From Hymenobacter crusticola (GTDB taxonomy: Bacteria > Bacteroidota > Bacteroidia > Cytophagales > Hymenobacteraceae), in assembly GCF_002154225.1 (NCBI RefSeq), contig NZ_MTSE01000004.1, positions 248,001 through 312,000 of the forward strand: a stretch of DNA of 64,000 nt, in the 5' to 3' direction. Position 1 is the first letter of the stretch; each line of letters opens with the position of its first letter. Below the pieces are notes generated by a model. It saw nothing but the letters and a program-made list of their open reading frames with translations, ran no database searches and had not been told where the DNA came from. Positions 1 through 8,599 of this stretch are shown in pieces. A program made the translations under genes and the position numbers.

Positions 1-599
1 TTGATGTAGCCAACGGGTGCAATATGGCGCCCACCGGCCGTGACAAAGGTAGGCCGCAGGCGTAGCGTCAAGCGCATGGCTTGCTGGTCGCGGTCAGCTA
101 AGCCCAGCACAAAGTTGGTTAGGCTCTCGCCCGATTGCTTCCCTAACGTTTCGCGCAGGTTGCTTTCCAGCGTGACGGGCACTGTAGCGAGGCCACCATT
201 CGGCGCGACTTCGATGCGCTCGGTGGTGTGCCCCGTAGCTACCTGCTTGCCATCAATAAGGGCAATATAATCTAGCTCGTTGAGTGCAGCGGTTTCGGTA
301 TTTGGGTTTCGCACTTCCAGGTTCACGCGCATGCGCAGAGGCAGGTTGCCGGAGGCATACGAAGTGGCAAGGCGCGCTTGGTCGAGGATACTTAGGTCGC
401 TCGGCTTACGGATGTGCAATACATCGACGCCCGAAACGGTGGCTTGCTCAATAGAGGCGAGGCGAAAGTCCGCATCTTTGAAGGCCTTCGCCTGTTGTAC
501 CTGTTCTCCTATGCCGCAGCAACTCAAGCCTAGCATTAGAAATAAACTGGCAGTAGCTAGCGCAAGGCGGTGCTGCTCGCGGTAAAAGGATCGGAGCAT
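1..599 (-). CDS. LEA14-like (LEA type 2) lipoprotein, partial
   Basis: Reading the minus strand from the ATG at 597-599 gives an open frame of about 199 codons that continues past the window edge, so the C-terminus is missing. The N-terminus has a basic start, a hydrophobic segment (LALATASLFLMLGLS) and adjacent cysteines at about 29-30, as in a lipoprotein signal. After it come stretches such as VNLEVRNPNTETAALNELDY and a later segment ending in VTLESNL, the pattern of LEA14/WHy beta-sandwich domains in which 'ordinary vs derived' strands alternate. Such proteins are usually periplasmic or outer-membrane anchored with no known catalytic role. The family assignment is from motif resemblance only. 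Plus-strand frames over the same bases look like shadows. Confidence 0.68.
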   Translation of the reverse strand, partial: MLRSFYREQHRLALATASLFLMLGLSCCGIGEQVQQAKAFKDADFRLASIEQATVSGVDVLHIRKPSDLSILDQARLATSYASGNLPLRMRVNLEVRNPNTETAALNELDYIALIDGKQVATGHTTERIEVAPNGGLATVPVTLESNLRETLGKQSGESLTNFVLGLADRDQQAMRLTLRLRPTFVTAGGRHIAPVGYI

Positions 600-727
600 A
601 AGGTGGTGGGTTAGGGGGAGAGGAGGCAGAGATTATCCTCCTACTCGCTTACCCAAAAATAGTTGTGTAGCCGTGCCACATGGTTCCGCCAGTTGCTAGC
701 TATACTTATGTAGTTCGGTGAAAAATG

Positions 728-2014
728 TCATTGCTTGTTCCCTAGGTGCTCGGCTTTCCACTGCATGGCAGTGCGCACGCGGGTATGGCCACTAGGATGG
801 TCGAAAAAAATGATTTCCTCCCAGGGCCCCGGCGAAATCTTGCGGTACTCGGAGAGTTTCATAGCCACAGAGGCGAAACCATCGGGTTGCCGGGCTGCAT
901 TCAGACCAAATTGATCGGCCTCTATCTCACTCACCCGAACGATGGTGTTCGTGGCCGGCGTAATCAGGAAGCTATACACCGAAAACAATACCAGCAGCAA
1001 CGGCAACCCGCCAATGTCGGCTAGCCCAGCAATGCCCCAGCGCGCACCATAACGAGCGACTAACCGCTGAAAAGCCCAGTTGACTAGTACAAAACCGAGC
1101 AGCACCAGTAGACTGAAGAAGATCAAGCCTTTCACAATATGATTCAGCACATAATGACCTAGCTCGTGCCCCATCACGCCCTGGATTTCGGCGGGGGTAC
1201 TGCGTTTCAGGAGGTTGTCGTTCAAAGAAATTCGAATGGTGCTGCCAAGGCCACTCACGTTGGCACTGATGCGCTTGCTTTGCCGCGAGGCATCTACCAG
1301 GTACACGTTGGTGGCCGGCACTAAGTTGGCCCGCGCCATCGACAGGATACTCTCTTGAATGGGGCTAGGTGGTAGGGGGGTGTACTTGTTGAATAGAGGA
1401 CTAATAAAGATTGGGGCGAGAAATACACCGATAATTAAAAAGATAACCGTTAGGCCCGTACCCCATAGCCACCAATTCTTTCCCACTCTCCGGATGGCTA
1501 GGTAGAGCAACATAATAAGCAGGCTGCCAATGACTACTGATAAAGCTAGCCCAATAAGCGCCTCAGAAAACCAGGCACCGAAGGTCTGGTTTGACAAACC
1601 GTATTGGTGCTCCCGAAAGAAGCCCGTATACACCGTCCACGGAAAGCTCAGCACCGCGGCCAATAGCAAGTACACGGCCGCGTAGAGCAAATTGCGTAGG
1701 TTTTCGCTTCGGATTCCTCGCAGCCACCCGCGAATCCGCGCCGAGAGTCCTAGGCCTAGAAACACGCCAGCTACTGCTATATCGTAGAGCACGCCCCAGA
1801 GCAGCAGCCAGTAGCCCCCTTCAAAGTAAGCATCTGATTTTGCTTTCTGCGCCGGCGATAAGGTATCGAGGTAGCGCTGGGTGGCCGCCTCGACGTCGAA
1901 AGCGGGGGGCGCAGCTAGAACAGCCGCGGGCGCTGCCAGAGCGGGCGACGCCAAAGCCGTTGTGCCCCATAGGCCTAGCAAGAAGAAGAGGAGCAGGCGA
2001 AATGACAGAGCCAT
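728..2014 (-). CDS. M48 family metallopeptidase (Ste24/CAAX-protease-like)
   Basis: 428 residues. The order is a signal-like hydrophobic N-terminus (1-28), an N-terminal membrane domain with several transmembrane helices (about 60-215), then the catalytic M48 domain. The zinc motif HELGH lies at 283-287 and the third zinc ligand is probably in the SEIEADQFG segment near 357. Two more hydrophobic helices sit between these, as in Ste24p/CAAX prenyl protease 1. In bacteria these membrane zinc proteases are taken to act in membrane-protein quality control; the substrate is not visible here. The gene stands alone, with a divergent neighbour 360 bp away. Length and domain order match the family's usual 410-430 residues. 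Confidence 0.93.
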   Translation of the reverse strand: MALSFRLLLFFLLGLWGTTALASPALAAPAAVLAAPPAFDVEAATQRYLDTLSPAQKAKSDAYFEGGYWLLLWGVLYDIAVAGVFLGLGLSARIRGWLRGIRSENLRNLLYAAVYLLLAAVLSFPWTVYTGFFREHQYGLSNQTFGAWFSEALIGLALSVVIGSLLIMLLYLAIRRVGKNWWLWGTGLTVIFLIIGVFLAPIFISPLFNKYTPLPPSPIQESILSMARANLVPATNVYLVDASRQSKRISANVSGLGSTIRISLNDNLLKRSTPAEIQGVMGHELGHYVLNHIVKGLIFFSLLVLLGFVLVNWAFQRLVARYGARWGIAGLADIGGLPLLLVLFSVYSFLITPATNTIVRVSEIEADQFGLNAARQPDGFASVAMKLSEYRKISPGPWEEIIFFDHPSGHTRVRTAMQWKAEHLGNKQ

Positions 2015-2374
2015 AAGTCAGCAGAGGGGAAAAGCGAGAAGATGGGTTTGGAGCTGGTGGTAAGCTACTAGTTTTCAGCCTAATATTAAGTAGCTAGTGC
2101 GCCTACCGCTACCCGCGATACAAGAAATGAAAAATGGTAGGAACGTTGCTTGTTGTGTAGCTAGGTCTTGTTCCTAGCGGGGTGGCACTTAGGCAGTAGT
2201 GCTTTTGTTATACCTAAGCTTGCACTAGCTAGGTAAGCGCTTAAGAAAGAAGATACCTAGCGCAACTGCTTGAGCCCAACAACAATTTGCTGGCGCCCTG
2301 CCTCATTGGAACTCGTAGTTCTTACCCTAGCACAACTGATAGATAGTATCTTTGTATCCTCATAGCAAAGCAGG
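2015..2374. other. Divergent intergenic region (M48 peptidase / ABC-F)
   Basis: 360 bases without a convincing gene. Its right end carries the -7 box of the ABC-F gene (2347-2354). I see no tRNA-like or long hairpin structure. CTAG occurs repeatedly here (about eight times), as elsewhere in the window. Confidence 0.6.
2347..2354 (+). promoter_or_regulatory. Bacteroidota -7 box upstream of ABC-F gene
   Basis: TATCTTTG matches TAnnTTTG exactly and lies 20 bases upstream of the ATG at 2375. A clear TTG -33 element at the usual 19-21 base spacing is not evident. Confidence 0.6.
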
Positions 2375-4264
2375 ATGATTTCTATTACCGATCTAGACTT
2401 CCATTTTGGCTCGCGTACGCTCTACGACAAAGCCAACCTTCACATAAAGCCCAAAGACAAAATTGGCCTGATTGGCCTGAATGGCCGGGGCAAATCAACG
2501 CTGCTGCGCATCTTGGTGGGCGAGTACAAGCCCGACGGGGGCAGCATCAGCATGGGTAAAGAGGTGTCCCTCGGCTTCCTGAACCAGGACTTGCTCAGCT
2601 ACGACTCGCATGAGTCGATCTTGGTTGTGGCTATGCAGGCGTTTGAGGAAGCTTTGCGCCTGCAAAAGCAGATTGATGAGATCCTGCTGAAGTTTGAAAC
2701 CGACTACACCGACGACCTCGTCGATAAGCTCGCCGACTTACAGGAACGCTTCGAGGCACTGGGCGGCTACACCATGCAGGCCCGCGCCGAAGAAATTCTG
2801 GAAGGCCTAGGTTTCACGACCGAGGAGCTACAGAAGCCGCTGAAGCAGTTTTCGGGTGGGTGGCGCATGCGCGTGATGCTGGCCAAAATCCTGTTGCAGC
2901 AACCCTCACTGCTGCTGCTCGACGAACCAACCAACCACTTGGACTTGCCCAGTATCAAGTGGATTGAGAACTACCTAGCTGGTTACGAAGGCGCCGTTAT
3001 TATCGTGAGCCACGACCGGGAATTCCTGGACCGCACCACTAACACGACGGTGGAGGTGACGGGCGGCAAGCTGGTGCCCTATGCTGGTAACTACAGCTTT
3101 TATCTGGAAGAGAAAGAGGAGCGTAACCTGATTCAGAAAGGCGCTTTCGAAAACCAGCAGGCGCAGATCAAGCAGGCGGAGCGTTTTATTGAGCGCTTCA
3201 AAGCTAAAGCTAGCAAAGCCAAGCAGGCCCAGAGTCGCATGAAAATGCTGGACAAGCTGGAGCGCATCGACGACGTCGCCGGCGACGATGCTCGCGTGAA
3301 TATCAAGTTCAACTTCACGGTGCAGCCGGGGCGCCACATCTTGCGCATGGAGCACGTGGGCAAGAAATACGGCGAAAAAATCATCTTCCGTGACACGCAC
3401 GTGCACATTGAGCGCGGCGACAAAATCGCGCTGATCGGAGCCAACGGCAAAGGCAAATCGACGCTCATGCGCTTAGTAGCTGGGCAAGAATCGCCTTCCA
3501 ACGGCAACCACCAGCTTGGCCACAACGTGATTATGGCCTTCTACGCCCAGCACCAGCTCGAGTCGCTGAACGTAGACAACGAGATTATTCAGGAGATGAA
3601 CGAGGCTGGCTCGCGCCGTAACGAGATGGAACTGCGCTCAGTGCTAGGTTCCTTCCTGTTCACCGGCGAAGAGGTTTATAAGAAAATCAAGGTGCTATCG
3701 GGGGGCGAGAAAAGCCGCGTAGCGCTGGCAAAGACCCTGATTTCAGAAGCCAACTTCCTGCTGCTCGACGAACCGACCAACCACTTGGATATGCAGTCGG
3801 TGAACATCCTGATCCAGGCCCTAGAGCAGTACGAAGGCACGTACATCGTGATTAGTCACGACCGGTTCTTTGTGGAAAACGTGGCCAACAAGATCTGGTT
3901 TATCGAAGATTATCAGCTCAAGGAGTATCCCGGCACCTACGAGGAATATGAGCTGTGGCAGGAAGACCGGGAGAAGGCAGCCAAAAAAGCTGCTCTAACC
4001 GTGCCTGCCCCAGCCAAAGCCGCGCCGAAACCCGAGCCGGCCAAATCAGCTAGCACGAACAGCAGCTCCAAAAATAACCGGGAACTGGCGGAGGTAGAAG
4101 CTCGCATTACCAAGCTGGAAAAAGAACTGGCCCAGTACGAAGCCCAACTGGCCGACCCTAGCACCTATAACAACGCTGCGCAGCTCAAAGACGCGACGTT
4201 GAAGTTTGAGCAAGTTAAAAAAGAGCTAGCCGCGCAGACAAAGCGTTGGGAAGAGTTGGTGTAA
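2375..4264 (+). CDS. ABC-F family ATP-binding protein (ABCF3/YheS-like)
   Basis: 629 residues, soluble, with two ABC cassettes and no membrane segments. Walker A motifs are GLNGRGKST (34-42) and GANGKGKST (355-363); signatures FSGGWRMR and LSGGEKSR and Walker B LLLLDEPTNHLD/LLLDEPTNHLD are all intact. The linker between cassettes is the charged ABC-F type (KQAERFIERFKAKASKAKQ). An Ala/Pro/Lys-rich spacer leads to a C-terminal coiled coil (about 565-629). ABC-F proteins bind the ribosomal E site and relieve stalled or antibiotic-blocked translation; here a housekeeping role is likelier than drug resistance because there is no resistance context. Start chosen at the first ATG, 20 bases after a -7 promoter box. 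A second ABC-F lies at 41041-42951. Confidence 0.93.
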   Translation: MISITDLDFHFGSRTLYDKANLHIKPKDKIGLIGLNGRGKSTLLRILVGEYKPDGGSISMGKEVSLGFLNQDLLSYDSHESILVVAMQAFEEALRLQKQIDEILLKFETDYTDDLVDKLADLQERFEALGGYTMQARAEEILEGLGFTTEELQKPLKQFSGGWRMRVMLAKILLQQPSLLLLDEPTNHLDLPSIKWIENYLAGYEGAVIIVSHDREFLDRTTNTTVEVTGGKLVPYAGNYSFYLEEKEERNLIQKGAFENQQAQIKQAERFIERFKAKASKAKQAQSRMKMLDKLERIDDVAGDDARVNIKFNFTVQPGRHILRMEHVGKKYGEKIIFRDTHVHIERGDKIALIGANGKGKSTLMRLVAGQESPSNGNHQLGHNVIMAFYAQHQLESLNVDNEIIQEMNEAGSRRNEMELRSVLGSFLFTGEEVYKKIKVLSGGEKSRVALAKTLISEANFLLLDEPTNHLDMQSVNILIQALEQYEGTYIVISHDRFFVENVANKIWFIEDYQLKEYPGTYEEYELWQEDREKAAKKAALTVPAPAKAAPKPEPAKSASTNSSSKNNRELAEVEARITKLEKELAQYEAQLADPSTYNNAAQLKDATLKFEQVKKELAAQTKRWEELV

Positions 4265-4284
4265 AAGCTAGCTTGATTTAGTTA

Positions 4285-4340
4285 AAAACCCCTCGTCAGA
4301 CGAAAGCGTTGCTGCTTTTGTTCGGTGAGGGGCTTTCTAT
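4285..4340. terminator. Hairpin terminator after ABC-F gene
   Basis: AAAACCCCTC at 4285-4294 pairs with GAGGGGCTTT at 4327-4336 (one bulged C) around a loop of about 32 bases. It lies between the convergent ABC-F gene and the YwqG-like gene and may serve both. Confidence 0.65.
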
Positions 4341-4392
4341 GTTAATCCGGAGTTGATGAAGACATGTCATCATCTGCTCTTTGCTGTTGTAA

Positions 4393-5025
4393 TTAAGTAT
4401 TTTGTATGAAATAGCAGGCAACTTTTGAAGTTGGTTCAAAAAATACTTTTAAATCTCCGTCGCACCAGAAATTTAGATTTGTAAAAAGCTCTTCATAATA
4501 ATCGTTGTGCCCTGTAACGTTTTTCTCTTTTGCTTTTAGAGGCCCATTACTCATTAGCTGGCAAACAAATTTCATTTTTTTTTGCGACTTTGGGCAAGTA
4601 GGGGCTTTGGAGGATTGCGTCCAAGAAGGTTTGCCCGCAATAGCTACGACCTCAAACTCATTATCACCGTTTATTCCTTTAAATGATTTTAGTGAGAAGT
4701 TTTTCTCATTATAAATGATATAGGAGTCTTTCGTTAGCTCATTATAAGCAGTACTGATTTCAGCGGTATTTAGTGGATGAATTAACCTAGGTGCCATTGG
4801 ATTTTCATAATCTAGAAACAAATATTCGAAGTCTGTGAAAATAGGGCATATTAGGTGAAGAGGAAACAGTAGCCAATTGAAAGCGATATCCATATTATTA
4901 ATAAACCCTAGGTATTGGAATCCGCCTAAAAACTCATTTTCTGGTATTTTGAAGTTGAATGGAATGTCACCACCGAGTTGGTGTAAACCTTGGTTATCCT
5001 GTACGAATTCAAACTGGTGTTTCAT
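4393..5025 (-). CDS. YwqG-like (DUF1963-like) protein
   Basis: 210 residues, no signal peptide or membrane helix. The sequence resembles the YwqG/DUF1963 group: an LHQLGGDIPF segment near the N-terminus, a central KPSWTQSSKAPTCPKSQKKM stretch that matches the family's 'W....P.C..C...M.F..Q' region, and a final aromatic beta strand (KVFFEPTSKVACYF). Function of this family is unknown; some members sit with toxin-immunity or contact-dependent systems. The gene is strikingly AT-rich (two 60-base lines sampled by eye each have 17 G/C) compared with its neighbours, and it is flanked by REP-like repeats, suggesting recent acquisition. Family call is moderate; the reading frame is convincing because no other frame is open over its length. 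Confidence 0.72.
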   Translation of the reverse strand: MKHQFEFVQDNQGLHQLGGDIPFNFKIPENEFLGGFQYLGFINNMDIAFNWLLFPLHLICPIFTDFEYLFLDYENPMAPRLIHPLNTAEISTAYNELTKDSYIIYNEKNFSLKSFKGINGDNEFEVVAIAGKPSWTQSSKAPTCPKSQKKMKFVCQLMSNGPLKAKEKNVTGHNDYYEELFTNLNFWCDGDLKVFFEPTSKVACYFIQNT

Positions 5026-5085
5026 TTTAGAAAAATCTTAGTAAATATATCTTTGGTGGCTGTTATTAGTAAGTGATAGAAGCAA

Positions 5086-5258
5086 GTCGTTCAATATTGC
5101 GCGAAGCTAGAGCTTTGCGGCTCGTTGAACGACGTCGTATGGTGACAGCCACAATAATGCCGTTCTGATGCTGTCGTTCTATGAGGCGCGAAGCGGGAGC
5201 TTCGCGCTATGATGTTTTAGAGTTGTCGTTCTAACGATGCGTGAAGCAGGAGCTTCGC
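5086..5258. repeat. Three REP-like palindromic repeats
   Basis: A unit GTCGTTC, about 6 bases, then GCGCGAAGC-N4-GCTTCGCGC occurs three times with GTCGTTC at 5086, 5173 and 5225 and the palindrome starting at 5099, 5186 and 5239. Copy 2 is a perfect 9-bp stem; copies 1 and 3 have one or two changes. Copy 1 is enclosed in a further perfect stem, GTCGTTCAA with TTGAACGAC (to about 5132). Copy 3 ends just before the -7 box of the plug gene. Confidence 0.75.
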
Positions 5259-5260
5259 GC

Positions 5261-5268
5261 TACATTTG
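5261..5268 (+). promoter_or_regulatory. -7 box abutting the T9SS plug start codon
   Basis: TACATTTG matches TAnnTTTG and ends only three bases before the ATG at 5272, implying a leaderless or nearly leaderless transcript. The -33 region falls inside REP-like copy 3. Confidence 0.5.
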
Positions 5269-5271
5269 TCT

Positions 5272-6609
5272 ATGCACCACCTCCGCTACCTAGCTCTGTT
5301 CTTTCTAGCCACGGCCTGCGTACCGCTCGGCACGCCCATTACTGACCCTAACGCAGCCCGCCAGCCTGGCCAGCAAAAGCCCCCGGAGTACTACGCCGAC
5401 CGTGCCTTGCGCTACCAGGATTACACCTACGACCCCAACGTGCGCTCGGTGCAGTGCTACGTGTACACGGGCGTGAACACCGAAATTTTCCAACCGCCCG
5501 TCGTGCCGCTTTCCCAAGAGCAGCCAATTCAGCTAGAGTTTGATCTAGTAAATACTGGCTCGCAACGCCTTACCGCCAAGCTTATCCATTGCGACATCGA
5601 TTGGAAACCTTCGGTATTGACGGATATGCAGTTTCTCAGCGAGATAAACGAATTTCTGCTGACGAATTATCGCACTTCCATCAACACTAAGGTGCCGTAC
5701 TACCACTACAAGCTGCAAGTGCCGCGCGTAAAGCTGAGCGGCAACTATCTACTGGTAGTGCAAGGGCAAGGTGGCACGCCGCTGCTGAGCCGCCGCTTGC
5801 TCGTGTATCAAAATAACGTGGAAGTAAACCTAGCTCAAGGCATTCCGGTGGCAGGCTCCGAGCGCTACACCTTGCAGCAAGTTGATTTCGGCATTCGCTA
5901 CAACGGCATGGAGCTGGTAAACCCCACCCAGGAAGTGAAGGTGATTCTGCGCCAGAACTTTCGGTGGGACAACGCCAAGATAGGTTTACAACCTACGTTC
6001 GTGCGCGACGCCGAGCGTCGATTAGATTACCAATATTTCAATTTCGAGAATGCCTTCCCCGCCAGCAGCGAGTTCCGGTTTTTTGATACCCGCTCGTTGC
6101 GGCAGCTAGGGGTCGGCATGGCCCATTTAGATCAGGCTGCCACGCCCCGCGAAGTTATCCTGACGCCCGAAGCCACACGCAACGGCCAGAACTACACCCA
6201 GTACCAAGACATCAACGGCCAACGCGTATTCGATAATCGCGAGTACGGCAATGGCGAAACCAACGGAGACTACGCTAATGTTACCTTCCAACTCCACGCT
6301 GAGCAGGCTGCGCCTGGCCCCGTCTATGTCTTCGGCGCCCTCACCGATTGGCAAATAAAGGACGAGTTTCGCCTGACCTACAATGCTGAAGCGCAGCAGT
6401 ACACCTGCAAAGCGCTGCTGAAGCAAGGCTACTACAATTATTACTACGTGGTAGGCAAGCAAGGCGCCGCCCCCGACGACGTGTACTTCGAAGGTAGCCA
6501 CCAAGAAACCGAAAACCAGTACGACCTACTCGTCTACTACCGCCCACCCGGCACCCGCGCCGACTTATTGATCGGCTACAAGGCTATTGACTTTAATGCT
6601 AGACCGTAA
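5272..6609 (+). CDS. Type IX secretion system plug protein (DUF5103)
   Basis: 445 residues. The N-terminus (LALFFLATAC) is a lipoprotein signal with cysteine at about 16. The core shows the DUF5103 pattern: a strand-rich domain with the LIHCDIDWKPSVL motif, EINEF, and the 'NTKVPYYHYKLQVP' segment, followed by SGNYLLVV. The C-terminal third resembles a carbohydrate-binding-like sandwich (PVYVFGALTDWQ). In Flavobacterium the family member was identified as the plug that closes the SprA translocon from the periplasmic side when PorV is absent. PorV and a PorU-type sortase lie at 58.8 kb. An upstream TTG at 5266 was rejected as start because it overlaps the -7 box. Confidence 0.88.
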   Translation: MHHLRYLALFFLATACVPLGTPITDPNAARQPGQQKPPEYYADRALRYQDYTYDPNVRSVQCYVYTGVNTEIFQPPVVPLSQEQPIQLEFDLVNTGSQRLTAKLIHCDIDWKPSVLTDMQFLSEINEFLLTNYRTSINTKVPYYHYKLQVPRVKLSGNYLLVVQGQGGTPLLSRRLLVYQNNVEVNLAQGIPVAGSERYTLQQVDFGIRYNGMELVNPTQEVKVILRQNFRWDNAKIGLQPTFVRDAERRLDYQYFNFENAFPASSEFRFFDTRSLRQLGVGMAHLDQAATPREVILTPEATRNGQNYTQYQDINGQRVFDNREYGNGETNGDYANVTFQLHAEQAAPGPVYVFGALTDWQIKDEFRLTYNAEAQQYTCKALLKQGYYNYYYVVGKQGAAPDDVYFEGSHQETENQYDLLVYYRPPGTRADLLIGYKAIDFNARP

Positions 6610-6610
6610 T

Positions 6611-6645
6611 AAGGGAGTCCTAAAATTCAGCTTTAGGACTCCCTT
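6611..6645 (+). terminator. Terminator of the plug gene
   Basis: AAGGGAGTCCTAAA (6611-6624) and TTTAGGACTCCCTT (6632-6645) form a perfect 14-bp stem with a 7-base loop directly after the stop codon. Confidence 0.85.
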
Positions 6646-6917
6646 TACTTGAATAGCTACACTACCCATATAATCTTAAGAAAGCTGAACAATAAGAAGC
6701 TGACCAGTATCGTAGTAGAGCAGATAGTGCATTACTACTCATCCCAAGAGAAAGAACTCTTCGGTACGTTTTCAGCCAGTCACTTTGGGCGTGCATCCTC
6801 AACTATAGTGCATATCGCTAAAACAAAAACGCCCCGACCAACTGGCCAGGGCGCATAAGCTATAAGATATCGTCTACAAAATCCGTGGAATCCGATTAAT
6901 CCGGACGAATCCGTGGT
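6646..6917. other. Intergenic region between convergent genes
   Basis: About 270 bases between the plug terminator and the ychF stop. It holds the ychF terminator (6820-6853); I see no supported gene. A 69-codon plus-strand frame that begins at a TTG here has no family resemblance and overlaps that hairpin. Confidence 0.55.
6820..6853 (-). terminator. Terminator of ychF
   Basis: On the minus strand CGCCCTGGCC and GGTCGGGGCG form a stem with two G-U pairs and a tight loop, followed by a run of TTTTTGTTTT: a classic intrinsic terminator 65 bases beyond the ychF stop. Confidence 0.8.
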
Positions 6918-8018
6918 TCAGACGTTAAAGCGGAAGTGCATAATGTCGCCATCCTGCACCACGTATTCTTTGCCTTCCACGGCCATTTTGCCGGCTTCCT
7001 TGATCTTCGCTTCTGTCTTGTACTCTTGGTAGTCAGCTAGCTTGATTACCTCGGCGCGGATAAAGCCTTTCTCAAAGTCGGAGTGGATGACGCCGGCCGC
7101 AGCGGGGGCTTTATCGCCGCGGTGCACGGTCCAGGCGCGGACTTCTTGCTCACCGGCGGTGAAGTAGGTGATGAGGTTGAGGAGGTCGTAAGAGGCCCGG
7201 ATGAGGCGGTTCAGACCTGACTCTTTCAAGCCGTATTCGCCGAGGAACATTTCCTTCTCGTCGGGGTCTTCCATCTCGGCAATCTGCGACTCAATGGCGG
7301 CGGATACCACCACGATCTGCGCATTTTCGCTTTTCACGTGCTCCCGCAGCGCATCCACGAACTTGTTGCCGTTGCTCTGAATGCTGGCTTCGTCCACGTT
7401 GGCCACGTAGATAACGGGCTTAATGGTGAGCAGCTGCAAGTCTTCTACTGCCTCTAGGTCGTCTTCAGTGGCGGCAAGGGAACGGGCATTGTTGCCAGCT
7501 TCCAAGTGATCTTTGAAGCGCGTCAGCGACACCACTTCCTTCTTGGCTTTCGCGTCGCCGCTCTTGGCTGAGCGCTCCGACTTCGCTAGCTTTTTGTCGA
7601 TGCTCTCGAGGTCTTTGAGTTGCAACTCATTGTCAATAACATCTTTGTCGAACGCAGGATCGACGCCGCCCGCCACGTGCACAATGTTAGGGTCATCGAA
7701 GCAGCGTACCACGTGAATGATGGCATCTACCTCGCGGATGTTAGCCAGAAATTTATTGCCTAGCCCTTCGCCTTTGCTGGCGCCTTTCACCAGACCGGCA
7801 ATATCGACGAACTCCACGATAGTGGGCACCACGCGCTTCGGCTTCACGATTCCTTCCAGAATCTGGAGACGCTCGTCGGGCACGGTGATGACGCCCACGT
7901 TGGGCTCGATGGTACAGAAAGGATAGTTGGCCGATTCGGCCTTGGCATTCGAAAGGGCGTTGAACAAGGTGGATTTGCCCACGTTTGGCAAGCCCACAAT
8001 TCCGCAGCGGAGACCCAT
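6918..8018 (-). CDS. ychF: Redox-regulated ATPase/GTPase YchF
   Basis: 366 residues, the usual YchF/OLA1 length. The P-loop [11 protein letters not shown] is at 9-19, followed by the Obg-type G domain ([20 protein letters not shown], i.e. the DxxG switch), the helical insert, and a C-terminal TGS domain ending [16 protein letters not shown]. YchF binds ATP in preference to GTP, associates with ribosomes and is tied to oxidative stress responses. The frame is open 61 codons further upstream, but that stretch has no homology and contains the -7 box and an octamer repeat, so the ATG at 8016-8018 is taken as start. It has a 65-base leader that contains the GTGACTGA repeat array. Confidence 0.97.
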   Translation of the reverse strand: MGLRCGIVGLPNVGKSTLFNALSNAKAESANYPFCTIEPNVGVITVPDERLQILEGIVKPKRVVPTIVEFVDIAGLVKGASKGEGLGNKFLANIREVDAIIHVVRCFDDPNIVHVAGGVDPAFDKDVIDNELQLKDLESIDKKLAKSERSAKSGDAKAKKEVVSLTRFKDHLEAGNNARSLAATEDDLEAVEDLQLLTIKPVIYVANVDEASIQSNGNKFVDALREHVKSENAQIVVVSAAIESQIAEMEDPDEKEMFLGEYGLKESGLNRLIRASYDLLNLITYFTAGEQEVRAWTVHRGDKAPAAAGVIHSDFEKGFIRAEVIKLADYQEYKTEAKIKEAGKMAVEGKEYVVQDGDIMHFRFNV

Positions 8019-8022
8019 AATA

Positions 8023-8054
8023 GAGTGACTGAGTAACTGAGTGACTGAGTGAAT
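8023..8054. repeat. Octamer repeat array in ychF leader
   Basis: GTGACTGA-GTAACTGA-GTGACTGA-GTGAATAA: four 8-bp units, the first three differing at one position, lying 5 bases before the ychF start. A related array occurs beside coaD (15903-15983). Confidence 0.75.
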
Positions 8055-8083
8055 AAACCAAGGCGATGGGCCTGATTTGGGGG

Positions 8084-8091
8084 CAAAGGTA
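8084..8091 (-). promoter_or_regulatory. -7 box of ychF
   Basis: Minus-strand TACCTTTG (exact TAnnTTTG) 65 bases upstream of the ychF ATG, placing the octamer repeats in the 5' leader. Confidence 0.55.
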
Positions 8092-8266
8092 CGGCTGTTT
8101 TTCGGGGAAAGCACGGTGGCCGACATCAATGCCCCTAGGTTCAGCCTTTTCGGTAAGCGATCCTGGCCGCTGCGAGAGGCTAGAATGCAAACAGCGCGCA
8201 CCTACCTAGGTAAGTGCGCGCTGCGAAAGCGAAGGCGTAAGTGTTTGCTTCGATAGGCAGAGGAGG

Positions 8267-8599
8267 CTAGAAGTTGTCGTCGCGACCGTTGTACTGGTCG
8301 TCGTTGTACTGGCGCGGGCGGTCAAGCTCCGCTACTTCCTCGGGCGAGAGAAGTTCTTCGCGCACATAATCAACGGCGTCCTGCAACGCATCTACGAACT
8401 TAGCGAAGTCCTCTTTATACAGGAAGATCTTGTGCTTCTCGTACGAGAAAGTATCGTCGTCGCGGAGCTTACGCTTGCTTTCCGTGATGGTGAGATAGTA
8501 GTCCTGGCCGCGCGTTGCCTTCACGTCGAAGAAGTACGTGCGCTTGCCAGCTTTAATGCGTTGAGAGTAGATTTCTTCCTGATCTTGACGGTCTTCCAC
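8267..8599 (-). CDS. DUF3276 / PUR family nucleic-acid-binding protein
   Basis: 110 residues from the GTG at 8597-8599. The PUR-type core (EEIYSQRIKAGKRTYFFDVK, YYLTITESKRKL, HKIFLYKEDF, FVDALQDAVDYV) spans about 8-85 and is followed by a low-complexity acidic tail rich in D, R, N and Y. PUR-alpha-like proteins bind single-stranded DNA or RNA; the bacterial group is almost confined to Bacteroidota and Spirochaetes. A longer form starting at a TTG (8654-8656) would add 19 residues without family resemblance, and that stretch carries TTGTATTTTG, which looks like promoter. The shorter start matches the family's usual MED/MEE-type N-terminus. Neighbours give no functional hint. Confidence 0.85.
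   Translation of the reverse strand: MEDRQDQEEIYSQRIKAGKRTYFFDVKATRGQDYYLTITESKRKLRDDDTFSYEKHKIFLYKEDFAKFVDALQDAVDYVREELLSPEEVAELDRPRQYNDDQYNGRDDNF

Noticed and set aside
5086..5258. CRISPR-like array
   Set aside because: Three copies only, unequal spacing (87 and 53 bases), internal palindromes and no cas gene; REP-like repeats fit better.
6649..6858. 69-codon plus-strand frame between the plug terminator and ychF
   Set aside because: Starts at a TTG just after a terminator, covers the ychF terminator hairpin antisense and shows no family resemblance.
6918..8201. Longest-frame start for ychF (427 codons)
   Set aside because: The extra 61 codons include the -7 box and the octamer repeats; family length and N-terminus fit ATG 8018.
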